Under the pieces are notes generated by a model. The model ran no database searches, had not been told where the DNA came from, and worked only from the letters and a program-made list of their open reading frames with translations. Below, piece by piece: positions 9,155 through 20,409 of a stretch of DNA of 64,000 nucleotides. The position numbers and the translations under genes are program-made. Within the stretch, counting starts at the first letter, position 1. Every line of letters starts with the position of its first letter. This DNA comes from Nemertoderma westbladi (taxonomy: Eukaryota; Xenacoelomorpha; Nemertodermatida; Nemertodermatidae): assembly GCA_032718475.1 (NCBI GenBank), contig JAUCBJ010002021.1:25285-89284 (forward strand). Direction: 5' to 3'.

Positions 9155-12102
9155 ATGAGCGTCTACAACAACAAGCGGAGGAGAATCAGCTCGAGGAGAG
9201 ACATATAGAACTGGATGAGAGAGAAGAAGCAGCTTTAGCTCAACCCGAAGCGCAAATCCTTATGACGGATCTCTACTCTAAAACCATCCTTCATCCCTCG
9301 ATGGTTCCCCATTTCGGAGACAAACTTTTTGCGACGGCACAACCCCAACCGGTTGATATCAACCTAAGATCTCGAGATCTTATCGCTGACGCTCCCATGT
9401 TGCAGCGTCCGCCCATCGAAGCCGCTCGTGTTGATGGTATACTCGTTGAACCTCCCGACAATAGAGCGGATCTTGTCCGTCGCATGGTACACGATGTAAA
9501 CATACGCGCTAGACCTTTACTGGACTCGTTTTATGGGATCAAAGATCACCCTTATTACGTCAATCTAGCACAATATTACATGGTAAAACCGGAAGATCCT
9601 ACACATAGTCTGAAGTTTCTACCACTAATAAATCCTCTCGATCTTGTCGAACTCGAACAACTGCAGAAACATCTGGATCAGTTAGTTAAAGTAAACTCAT
9701 TTCGAAAACCATATAATGTTTCCAGAATAGAGAAAGAAACAATACCTCCGTATAATCTTGATGGATTCATCAAAACTCATTTAGTGCACTGGAATCTTGA
9801 CGTGTTATTCGAGGAAGAAAGAATACAACGATATGGAGATGTGGAAACCTATACCACACAATATTTAAAGTATAGAGACCTACCTAATGCTAGCGAATGC
9901 GCTACCTTGTGGCATCCTGTGGGAATGACACTCGAAAATGCCACAAAAGAGTGGAACGAAACTCTTAACGTTATCGAGATGTATGGAGTTGTCACTTACG
10001 ATAACGAAGGTAGCGTTCCGGTTGGAGAACTTGGAACTACGCGGATGATACACATACGAGGACTCGCTGGTTCTACCCACGTATTTACTCGAGCGTGTTC
10101 CGATGTGATTGATTATTCTTTTGAAACTCTTACTGAGACACAAAAGAAACTCCGACATGGACAATTCGAACTCGCGCAGCGTTACGTCACCGATACCGAG
10201 CGCAAACCGGCCATGGGTATCGATGGATCGATGTTACCCCAACCCGTGCTCGAGATGTTGTTTAACGAAAGAATCCTTAAAATCGGCTCAGCTGTTTATG
10301 GAGACCTACAGAACGACTTTCGGAATATGGAGAACATTCCATACCCCTTCGTTGATACTCAGCTGATTGCTCCCTGGGCAGAAGGCCGAGGTTTCTTCCG
10401 CACTATGTATGCCAATACACCCAGCGGAATTACTAAAGTACAACGAACCTCCATCGGACATCTTGCCTTTCAAGAATACAGATGGAATTTCAAGGTTGGA
10501 AATCCTATCAATTGCCAACAAGTATACAGAGATCATTATTCTCGTTTATACTTTGATGGACCATTGACCGCACCTGGCGCCATGTATAGCTTTATGAGTG
10601 TTCCACTCCGTCCCTCCTTAGCTATATACACGATCTTTGAAAACGCAGCACTTGCCGGTTGGCTAGCCGATGTGTGCAGTCGTACCATACGCGCCCATCC
10701 CTTAATACTTGGAACCAAACTCGCCAAGTTAGATGAACACAATAAATTCATCCGCTTCGAATGTTTCAGGCGCTTTCTGACTCCGTTCCGTAACGTTGAT
10801 AGTCAGTTCAAGGACCGCGCTCTGACCAAACTCAGCCTAAGAGACTCGGCTGCGGAGAAGCTAAACAGCGCGGGATTTGCCCTCTTTCAGGACGTTTGTA
10901 TACAGAACTTACATTCATCTGTTATACAAAGACCCCGAATACCCACGGGTTATTCTGTCGTGGAAGTTCAGACAGTGGGTCCGCTTGCGGAGACAGCCGC
11001 ACCTACCTCAGCTATGCAATTGGAAGACGAACCAATATGCTTAGAAGCTGAAGAGATTCAGCCTACAGCGCCCCGGAGCAGGGATAACGACTATATCTTA
11101 GAGTGGTATCAAGGTCCACAATGTCTCACCGCATACGATTATCGACACGCTAAATATGTTTCTCGAAAACATTGTCGATTATGCGCATCGAGAGACCATT
11201 TCACCCCTATGGACTCAGACGTACCCTGCTCCTATTTCCACGAACACCCGATGATGGAGATATATTGTGCGTATTGCAGACTTAATAACTCTCATATTTT
11301 TGCAGTCTGCCCCCAATTTATGACTCAATGCCACCACTGTCAACTTAAAGGACATGCCAGTTATAATTGCCCCTTTAATCGCGATTTAGAGAGCGTAGAT
11401 GAGATGATTACCCTGCGCTACATCCGAGCTTGGGAAGCGAACGCGGATTTACATTGTGAGTCCCGCCATCGCTACTACCCTGGACGCTCTTACGAGGGAG
11501 TTTACGCGTTCCATCCTTATTTATTTGCGTCTGTGGAACAAAAAACACGCACACCGAGTTACGAGATAATGAAGCGTGTTGGTGAGTGTATTTCCACCAA
11601 ATTTGTTCGAAGATATCTTAGGAACGTCAATCCTAACGATATTACTTCATACCATTTGATTAATTACATCCGTCAAGACCCTGAGTATGGCGATTTATTT
11701 ATCAACTCGCACCCTGAGTTACAGGAAGTATCTCGACGGCCCTACGAATATCGAGCCCGAGAACGTGAGCTGGAAAGAACCATTAAACCAAGGAAGTTTC
11801 TCACCACTCACGGTCCGCCTACCGCCATTGTCCAGACGACCCGTCAAGGACCCGTAGGAGCTGCTGTCCTAAGACGCGCCCTAAAGGCCGTTAGACCTCG
11901 CTCCACTGAAGTTGATATCGATCAACCAGGTACCTCGACCGGCGGATACACCGATCGCAATCCGAAACCTTCTGATGCAATTGTATTGCACCCTTCACCC
12001 AGGAGTTACAGCCCTCCTAGTAAAGTGGCTCGCCCCAAAGAGAAAAGGACTCTTGCTAGCCTCAAAAAACTGCGTAAACGCCGTCCGCGTAAGAAAGACT
12101 AA
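9037..12102 (+). CDS. unrecognised ORF B with Cys/His zinc knuckles and basic tail
   Basis: Open from 9037. The first ATG is at 9262 (946 aa from there), but the 75 codons before it read as a charged coiled coil (LEEDIERGRTYSLQEFLDE), so the protein may begin as a -1 frameshift product of ORF A, giving roughly 1,400 residues in all. The family is not recognised. From the ATG, residues 1-600 show no known catalytic motif. Residues 638-703 hold three Cys/His clusters (CRLC, CAYC, CHHCQLKGHASYNC). The last is a CCHC knuckle with C690, C693, H698 and C703. The C-terminus is proline/serine-rich and ends in a strongly basic block (LKKLRKRRPRKKD), plausibly nuclear or RNA-binding. Knuckle plus basic tail resembles Gag-type proteins, but that is inference. 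No poly(A) signal was seen after the stop. Confidence 0.6.
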   Translation: MATTSPSGEGISFPQFDREIQNLEEDIERGRTYSLQEFLDERLQQQAEENQLEERHIELDEREEAALAQPEAQILMTDLYSKTILHPSMVPHFGDKLFATAQPQPVDINLRSRDLIADAPMLQRPPIEAARVDGILVEPPDNRADLVRRMVHDVNIRARPLLDSFYGIKDHPYYVNLAQYYMVKPEDPTHSLKFLPLINPLDLVELEQLQKHLDQLVKVNSFRKPYNVSRIEKETIPPYNLDGFIKTHLVHWNLDVLFEEERIQRYGDVETYTTQYLKYRDLPNASECATLWHPVGMTLENATKEWNETLNVIEMYGVVTYDNEGSVPVGELGTTRMIHIRGLAGSTHVFTRACSDVIDYSFETLTETQKKLRHGQFELAQRYVTDTERKPAMGIDGSMLPQPVLEMLFNERILKIGSAVYGDLQNDFRNMENIPYPFVDTQLIAPWAEGRGFFRTMYANTPSGITKVQRTSIGHLAFQEYRWNFKVGNPINCQQVYRDHYSRLYFDGPLTAPGAMYSFMSVPLRPSLAIYTIFENAALAGWLADVCSRTIRAHPLILGTKLAKLDEHNKFIRFECFRRFLTPFRNVDSQFKDRALTKLSLRDSAAEKLNSAGFALFQDVCIQNLHSSVIQRPRIPTGYSVVEVQTVGPLAETAAPTSAMQLEDEPICLEAEEIQPTAPRSRDNDYILEWYQGPQCLTAYDYRHAKYVSRKHCRLCASRDHFTPMDSDVPCSYFHEHPMMEIYCAYCRLNNSHIFAVCPQFMTQCHHCQLKGHASYNCPFNRDLESVDEMITLRYIRAWEANADLHCESRHRYYPGRSYEGVYAFHPYLFASVEQKTRTPSYEIMKRVGECISTKFVRRYLRNVNPNDITSYHLINYIRQDPEYGDLFINSHPELQEVSRRPYEYRARERELERTIKPRKFLTTHGPPTAIVQTTRQGPVGAAVLRRALKAVRPRSTEVDIDQPGTSTGGYTDRNPKPSDAIVLHPSPRSYSPPSKVARPKEKRTLASLKKLRKRRPRKKD
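9073..9121 (+). promoter_or_regulatory. candidate -1 ribosomal frameshift signal
   Basis: In ORF A's frame the bases read T TTC CCC (9073-9079), an X XXY YYZ heptamer, TTTCCCC. Slipping back one base would join ORF A to the open ORF B frame. A stem GTTCGAT (9081-9087) with ATCGAAC (9115-9121) follows, and an inner GAGA/TCTC stem (9089-9092 with 9102-9105) lies in its loop. The spacer is only one base and Y=C is uncommon in known sites, so an ordinary frameshift mutation is the main alternative. Confidence 0.4.
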
Positions 12103-12269
12103 CTGTTTAGAGTATTTTTATATTTTAGAAACTGTGATTTGTTATATTTTATAGACTTAAATCCCATTTTCTGGGAGCGGTGTAAAGGCTTTTGCGTAAT
12201 TAGCCGGTTATTTTCCCCGTAAAGTACTCTGTAGTTAGTTTACTAGGCATAAAAAGGCCGTGTCCTTAC

Positions 12270-15200
12270 TGTACTGGTGTTTTAGAGGACATAAAAGTAA
12301 TTTCTTCTGTAGGTGTACTTTAGCGGACATAATCCGCAATTTTGTGACGCAATAAGCCGGATCCTCTTGAAAACAGTGTGGCTACCATGACGACGGCTAA
12401 CAGCTGATATTGCCACGTCGAACATTTCTTTGTTCTTTGTTCTCTCTTTGTTCGGTCGACCAATCAGAGCGTTTTTTGACTCTGTGTTGAAGGTTGGATA
12501 CAGAAACTCATGAATTCAGTGTATATGTTTTTGCCCAGAGCCTAAGAACACCGGCTTTTGGCACCTCCGTGTTTCAGTCTTTAGCTTAACATTAGTAGGC
12601 TTAATTATAGAACGTATATCTGTTATCTTATCTCACTTACTTAACAAAACAATCATAACAATTCAATTCAACTACAAACACCGCATTTTTACTGCTTTTA
12701 CTGTCGGTTATTCATTATATTTGTTGATGGAATATTATATCGGAATACTGATCAATAATCAGACACCCCAATCTTCTTGATATACTAAAGGTTAGAGAGA
12801 CCGGATACATATAACGATTGCGACTTACATTAAGTGGTTTGAAGTGAATCTAATGCTATTTCATAGGCCCGACATAAATTGTCTGTTGCTCTCTTTATAT
12901 GTGACTAAAATTAGTGAAGGTCGGCAGATTAGTGTGCAGTATTGTGCAGCATTGTGTATGATTGTAACTGATAACAAAGAATCTCCTAAATAATGCGCCA
13001 TATACGTGAATCTATAGCCATTCCGTTGTGTCTAGTTTAAGTCATAACTCTGTTTACATATTTAGAGCGCCACGTCCTAAAGGAACTGTTAATATTTCCC
13101 GAAAGTGAATAATATTTGTCAGAGATTATATATTACGATCAGTCGAATAATACAGTAGGCTTACACCTCAATCAAGTTAAGCTTCCGAATCCAGTCTCCC
13201 GGGTATATCCAACGGGTGAATGGTTGTGCATAGACTGGCTTCGGCTAATGTAGTGTATCAAATACTCGTCATAGGTTAAAGACTATCTATCATCTAAAAG
13301 ACATCCCAATTTGGCAGGTTAAACTGTCAAAGGTCTTAAAAGCGCAAACAGTTCAGGTGCTGCTGCTATTTAACAGCTGCCTCTTGGTCCTGCTTAACTT
13401 GAGCCCTAGTGCCTATAATAGACCTATGGTGCTTTACTAGCCTAGGGTCTGATACTACTACTGTAGGGATGACCTTTCTTACAGTAGGAGGGGACTTGGA
13501 CTTTGGTCTGAGATGTTCTATACTCTTATCTGAGTCACAGATCTGTTTGAGTTGATTTATAAATATATATATATACCCGTACAATGGGTTTTGACAATAT
13601 TTGAAATAAATGTTATTATTTCTGGATAAGGAGTCACTACACAGAAGCTGAAGGCTCTCAGTGGAGTGCTACTTGTTAGACACTAACACAGATAATTTTA
13701 CTTTACTAAGTTACTAATCACTACAAATTACTTACAATTACAACAGGTTGAGATTACAATCTCTAAATAAACAATAACAAGTTACACGTGCAATTTTTAG
13801 GGTAATTTTACAAGGAATCTACGAACCAGCCTAACGAGGAGTTAGAATTTCTGGTTCTTACAAACTGACAGGAAACTACGGTAGTTGAAAACAATAAAGC
13901 AGTAGTAAGTAAATTGTGTTGTCCATGTACCCGGAGTGTCCCTACCTAGAGGTTAATTACCGAAGCCAACCAGAGCTAACGTGCCTATTAACCACGTTAC
14001 AACACAAATATACTGCCTACACACTAAATTACTTTCGGAAAGCACTGTACCCTAAACCCTAAATTAGGTACAACTACTTATACAACAAATAACCAGCAGT
14101 TAAATATACTTGAACAGCCAAAAGAACCACGGTATCTGCTGGAGTGACCAGAGCACAAAATCACCAGTCTTTACCTACGCCAAGCAGCCCTGATGTAGTA
14201 CCAGGGTTAATTTAACTATAACGGTATGTATAACAAGCTCAATTACTGTAAGAATAAACTTGGGGAGTTGGAGGTTGCGAATACTCGCAATATAATATAA
14301 TAAATATTACGCTACCCATGCAGACTATTTAAATAAAATACAGACCAAATGCTGGCAGACTACTGTCAAGCCTATATAAACTACAGTATATGCAGACTCT
14401 GAAATGGTTAGTTAGTAGGCGTTCTAACCGAGTAGTACGACTTATTCTTTCGGGGGGGGGGGGGGGATTTACCTTACAGCACTGGATGCCCCCACCTTCC
14501 TAACTAGCACTTTTTCGGACAGACACTCTACACACACTGCAATCGCCTCAGACCTAACAATAGCTAGACAACAATCCGGCCTACAAATTATTTATACAAT
14601 CTGAGCAGGCTTACACACCTTCTGCTCAATATTACACTTACAGATAAATAAAACTGACAGAAATAAGTAAACCATACAAAGGAATAAGGGGTGATCAATC
14701 CCTAATCCCCTAACAGCCTACAATATACAATATTTCACAATCGAAATAATACTGGGTACCTGTAAGTACCGGTTCGGGTGGTTGGGCAGTTAGGCCTACA
14801 GTTCACCGTCCGACCGGTACATTCAACTTTATTGCCTATGTGCAATCAAGAATAAAAACTATTAATGTTCGCGCTTTTAGACCTTTAGCAGTTTAACCTG
14901 CCAATTTTAGTTGTCCTCTTGTTTATAAATCGACTTTAGCCTATATCAATTACCTAGTGTACTGAAGTTACATCAGCCAAAGCCAATCCGTGCGCGACCT
15001 ATCACCCACGGTTTTGGGAGACTGGATTCGGATTCCTTGAGAGCGATTGCGGTGTAGACCTACTGTATTATTCGATTGATCGTTACTATATAATCTCTGA
15101 CAAATATATTTACTTTCGGGGAAATATTAACAGTTCCTTTAGGACGTGGCGTTTTAATTATAAAAACAGAGTTATGACTTATACTAATCACAACTAGATG

Positions 15201-16020
15201 GCCACAGAGTTTCGTAAATAGCGCATTCTTTAGGAGATGCTTTATTAACCTTCACACCACTTCACACGACTTCACACTACTTCACACTAATCTGCCGACC
15301 ATCACTGAATTTGATCATATATAAGGAGGATCGCAACTGACACATGTAGGGATTATGAAATAGCATTTAATTCACACAAAACCAATATAATGTAAGTCAC
15401 AGTTGCTACCGGTAAACCTGTTCCTCTTACCTTCAGTAATCAAGAAGATTGGGGGTTTTATGATTATTTATCGGTATTCTCCAAATATAACAGCAATAGC
15501 CATTAACATAACAACAATTAATAACAGAAGTAAAATAATGCGGTGAACAGTCAGTATGTGTTACATAATGCATGAAATGTTGTATGAAATATGTGTTCCG
15601 ATGTGCAGTGAGATGCGGTGATTCAGTTAATAGTTTTACGTTCTTATAATCAAGGCCATCTGATGTTTCCTAGGCCAAAGTCTGAAACTTCTACACAGAA
15701 GCACAGAAAATTCCGAGCTGGTTCTGATGCTCAGAAAAAGGTAAACAAAGACCGTAATGCATTGCGAGGGTTTCCATAGGCCTCTGTCAGACATAAAGGG
15801 AAAATTGCTCTGATTGGCTGAATGGAGCAGAACAAAGAAAAATTCCACGTCCACAAAGAATCAGCTGATAGATTTCGTCACACCAGCTCCAATCCCTTCC
15901 CGTCGTGTAGATGGATAAATTTAGGGCTATTTTAGAGTATTCTGCGCATTGCGGAAAAATGACTTGTTATGTCCGCAAAAGCTTTTACAGTAGGACATGT
16001 ATTACATTGCGGTAGAGCTG
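12270..16020. repeat. foldback structure 1: ~1.1-kb inverted arms, 1.5-kb centre
   Basis: Left arm about 12270-13350 and right arm about 14870-16020 are inverted copies. They match over long blocks, for example the sequence around the ACGTCCTAAAGGAAC word at 13073-13088 and its complement near 15131-15146. Identity looks like 70-85 percent with indels, so the copy is old. Both arms keep a CCAAT box (CCAATCAGAGC at 12460-12470, complement 15807-15817). Arms could be long terminal inverted repeats of a DNA transposon or two inverted LTRs. The left arm starts about 170 bp after ORF B. Target duplications were not found. Confidence 0.75.
13351..14869. other. centre of foldback 1, no supported gene
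   Basis: AT-rich, with a G homopolymer of about 14 bases ending near 14466. A minus-strand frame at 13366-13584 (72 codons) has no recognisable motif and is not called. Nothing else was seen. Confidence 0.5.
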
Positions 16021-17499
16021 AAGATAAAGATGGACCAATATTTGTAAAAAAAAGTCGTTAAAAACTTGTGCAATTTAAGATGGGGGTAGAAGCAATAATT
16101 GTGTTACTATCGGCATTATTTTAAAATTTAACTTTAAAGGGGTACCGTGTTTCTTGTGATTGGTCAATGCTGAATTAATAAGTTTCCCAGTGCGGCGCAT
16201 ATTTAGCCACCTGATTTAAAAGTATTCTCATAGCATAGTAATTCGTTTATTCGTAACGTAGTAATTCGTTTATTCGTAACGTAGTAATTCGTAACATATT
16301 TCTGTATCGCACATAAGCTAAAGTAATTTACTACAGTAGCTGTGGGTTTGAGTGACATATACTGTATTTACAATAAAGTTTATTTTTTAGTCTTATCAAT
16401 TTTAAAATACAGTACAAGGCGTTATCTAAGGTTTGCGTTGACCAAGGTTTTGTTATTTCCAACTTTTGTCGTTTTTTTTATAACTACAGTATATAATAAT
16501 ATATATCAAATATGTACAGTAACATCTGAATTTCATTGAGAAACAGCTGAGATATACAGCATATAATAGTAAATTTTGACAACTTTGCTAAGTTTCAGAC
16601 GTTATGGACTGTAGAATCTGGTCATAATTGGTAAAATGATCAGTTGTCCCAAAGTTGAATATCTCTGTTTTGTAATCGAACTATTAACGATTAATTATAA
16701 TTGTTAAAAGAGTCCATAAAAAATTTTCATGTTACCATTTAAGGTGATTATATTTACTCTATTTGTAACAGTAATAATTGCTATAGTTTCTGAAGAAGGT
16801 TATATTCTGGAATTTGCCGTTATTAGCAATTATTTGGAACTTGTTTTGAGCATTACCGATAGATTATTACTGTATTAGAATAAATTGTTTTTGTAAGAGT
16901 AAGAATTCCAAATTGAAAATGCCAAAATGGCGCGAATGTTATGAAAGCCCACCATCGCGGCGATTCTACCCCTTTGAGCGCAGCCCTGTGAATCATAGCG
17001 AAAGAGATGAAAATACATGGAAAGAAGTTGAAAATCACCCGAAAGGTTTACTTATATCGCCCTGTTGACACCCCTTGCCATTTTTTCACCAGTCCTTTTT
17101 AGTGTATTTTAATGCTTTTTTGGTATTGGTGAATGTTCTAGAACATTAATATATATGTTTTTACGGTAGCTATTGTTTTTTACTAGTTAGTTAGTTTTAA
17201 AATATTTTTTTATATTGTTGGTAAGTGTTCAAGAACATGTCTATTATTCATTAAGGTAGCTACCGCTAGTGTTTTTGTTTTTTTACTTGCTAGTATTTTG
17301 AAATTATAAAAAAAATGTGAAAACATGAAATTTCAGAATTACTGTTGCAGAATATTAATGTCCAAAAATATTGATGATATTTTATAACAGTTTACAGCGA
17401 ATATTATTTTTTATTATTTTTTAACATCATCGTGTGGTGGAACAATTTTCTGAATCTAAATTCAGGAAAATGTTAAATAAATGGTGAAGAAAATGATGA
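16021..17499. other. AT-rich intergenic stretch
   Basis: Contains short direct repeats (the word GTAATTCGTTTATTCGTAAC, two copies near 16240-16285). No coding, RNA or mobile-element signal could be supported. The last part may hold 5' exon or promoter sequence of the following fibrinogen-domain gene. Confidence 0.4.
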
Positions 17500-18678
17500 C
17501 GGGGCGAAGTAGTACCCCCGAAAGAATCGAATGATGAGAATCTATTGGAGTATGAAGAGAACAAACTTGATCATCAAACTGATATTGAGGATACCAATAA
17601 TAATAATGTTTCAACGAAAGAACCTGCTATGGTTTATTTAAAGATAAAGATTGTAGGAATGGTTAAGTCAAGGAAGTTCTGGTTGGTTTTCGTACTGATT
17701 ACCCTTATTATGACCAATGCGGCTACGTTGGCGGGGTTGGTTACCTTAATACTAAATTACATGAAACGGAAGGCGGATCAACAGTCAAATAGGCCTAGTC
17801 AACAACAATATCTGGAGAAGGTAACTCCAGTACTGGTAGTAATTAATGGTAGTAATTATACGGTTTTAGACTCTGTCACATCTGTGTCGATTTCTGTGCC
17901 TGACTTTCCTTGTAGCGGTGAGAACGGTAACGGAACAGTTACCGGTTCCCCACCCGGTGTCGATCTACAGATCGAATGTGAAGACGGATGGTTAGTTATT
18001 CAGAGAAGGAAAAGGGAAAAGAGTTTGACTTCGGAATTCGATACACAATACGGGGATACCAGATACATAGACGGATTCCAGTCCGATTATGGGTATTGGA
18101 TTGGTTTAGATAAATTATCCAAACTCACCAAAGATGGCGCTGTTGAGCTTCGGATTGATGGAATTTGTGAAGCGTGGGAAGTGATGCAAGATGTCGAGCA
18201 ACCCACATTTTATGAGGGGGTTGCTGTGTTGGGCAATGCTAAGCTCCACAACTATGATATTGAGTGTGATGGAACAAACAACAGCTGATTGTATTCGAGT
18301 TTTCGTGTTGGAGACGCATCAACAGGATACCAGCTGATGGTGGATGGTTTTAATGGTTCCGCCACAGATTTTGGGAGTAAGGAGAAAGCGTTGAAAACAG
18401 ATTTATTATTGGAATACAACAGATCCTCATTCGCATCCTATTACTGCAATAAGCAATGTTCGAGTGGCTGGTGGTACTGGAACGGAAAAGAAAGCAATAA
18501 GAAGTGGTCAAGAAGAGCTCACTTGAATGGAATTCGAGCCCCCGGCAGTGAGACGTACAACATTTCATTAGAGTATTGGAAGCTAAAGTATAAATTTTAT
18601 TTTAAATATCATTTCCGAAGTATCTCAATGAAAATTAGGAGAAAAGAAGAAACGAATACAACGGAAACAATATTATAG
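17500..18678 (+). pseudogene. membrane-anchored fibrinogen-related protein with an in-frame stop
   Basis: The frame is open from 17500. No ATG occurs before codon 17629 (PAMVYLK), so the start is either there or in an upstream exon; sequence before it already reads as acidic, Asn-rich protein. A hydrophobic segment (about 25 residues from FWLVFVLITLIM, near 17677-17754) after a basic KSRK suggests a type II membrane anchor. The extracellular part has N-glycosylation motifs (NGS, NGT) and a fibrinogen C-terminal domain: GWLVIQRR, YWIGLDKLSKLT, VELRID, YSSFRVGD, CNKQCSSGWWYWNG, LNGIRAPG and ISMKIRR at the end. A TGA at 18286-18288 interrupts it in frame, just before YSSFRVGD, and an extra ~45 residues separate VELRID from that motif. 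In related proteins this domain binds carbohydrates or microbes. Stop and insert argue for a pseudogene, although an unrecognised intron ending at the CAG at 18282-18284 is possible. Confidence 0.75.
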
Positions 18679-19342
18679 AAGGGTACTAGGCCTATAGTAG
18701 GATTTGTGTCACCATTTTGAAAACGATACTTAAAGGGCTTATAGAAAACGTACCAGTATCTAAGTAACCGGATTTTATTTGTTCGTTTAATGAAACTTAT
18801 ATAATAAATGTTTTCTTGCCGAAAGCTTAATTTTTCTTTCATCCATTCGGTTGGCAAAAGGGTGGTTTTTATACAAGACTAGATGGCGGCTATAGAGAGT
18901 TCCAAATACAATTCAAATACAACATGCCCGAGAATTTAGTGTCGAAATCAGTGGTATGCCCCCCCCCCCCCCCCCCCCCCTTAACTTTTTTACAAATCTT
19001 AATTGGGTGGAAGAAATGCCTACCTCCCTTCCCAAGTGACTTCCGGTTTCGCTCAGGGAACCTGCCGTCGTCGGTCGTCAAGCGCCCTGTCGAAGATATA
19101 CGTTAGACCCCGGAAGCAGTCAACAAGAACCCCCGGGTTCTTGTTGACTGAAATTTAATGGCATTCACTAGTAATGATATCTCACCAATAAATGCTATTG
19201 CACATACGGTGCGAAGTAGCGTAATCACCAAAAACACCTATAACCAAATAAATACGAGAGGTATGGTGAGTATAGGAGAGATAACATTTATTGTACAGTA
19301 GAAATGCCCCTGTAGAATAAACTGTAGTATACCTCAATAATT
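18679..19342. other. intergenic stretch with C-run and perfect palindrome
   Basis: A run of about 20 C lies at 18960-18980. A 34-bp palindrome at 19117-19150 has 16-bp arms beginning CAGTCAACAAGAACCC and a 2-bp centre. No gene is supported. Confidence 0.5.
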
Positions 19343-20409
19343 AATGGGGTTCACGACTCAAATTCAAAACCAGATTAATTAGATGCAATAATATCACAGA
19401 AACACAATGGCGTTTACAGAATTCAATACGATGCTAAAATAGCCGAGATATTAGTGTTTTCAGTTTAAAAATTATTCAAAATATGAAAACGATCTGTGAT
19501 TGGTTGTGACGTCACTACACGCCTCTGAATTCCATTTATATCAACATTCAGATACCTAAACACTATCTTTGTATAAATTGGGGCAGTTTTGTTACTGCAG
19601 GGACTGCTATATTGGTACTGTAGTACAGCAGTCACCGCGGTACAAGCACTGCAGCACTGTATACTTGCTTATTTATACGGCGAGCGGAGATTAAACGGGA
19701 CAACGTCAAAGCACAAGGAGGAGCGAACAGGGGTTCCCGGAACAACGGCAAGGAGGAGCGAATACGGCGAATGGGAGTACCTGGAGCCAGGGAGCCGCGA
19801 GCCGGAACGCCCATGAGAATGTCCCATTAAGCCTACTACTGTACTACGACCGTACTGACAAAGGAAGAAAATGATGTACGTATAGGCCTACATAGATATT
19901 ATGACCTGACGGGTTCAGCCAAGAGGAGAATGACATTGTATCTGTATGGGCCGTATCAGATGCTGAGATGTGTACAGTCAAGGGGAATCGACCAACGGTT
20001 AGTGTTAACGCTCATCATGAGGGTCTGATGATGAGTGCGTGACTCGACAAAATGCTAACAATGATACCGGAACTAGTGGCGACGTAGTCGCTTATGTATT
20101 GCTGCAAGGCGCTGTTAGAAACGACTGAACGTTGAACGATGTTTGGTTGCCTAACAGAGTTGGTTAAACTATCTTACTAGAAAGCATACAGCGTAGAGAC
20201 ACGATTGCCATTCGGGCTCCGCGAGTTATCATATCCCAAACGCTTTCGTTGACTCGGACTGCCCACATTTGAGTATCGATTCCACCAATTAGATTTAGTG
20301 CAATTCTACCAGTTGCTTAAAAGATTGGATTATAATGTATAGAGAGACTGATTAATACGGAATACACATTTCAGAGTCATTGAATGTTCATGGATTATTT
20401 ATTCTAACC

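Noticed and set aside
13366-13584. 72-codon minus-strand ORF in the centre of foldback 1
   Set aside because: No motif, no start context and AT-rich surroundings.
18286-18288. Selenocysteine or readthrough at the TGA in the fibrinogen-domain gene
   Set aside because: No SECIS-like element was recognised downstream and no family precedent is known to me; a mutation or an intron is simpler.
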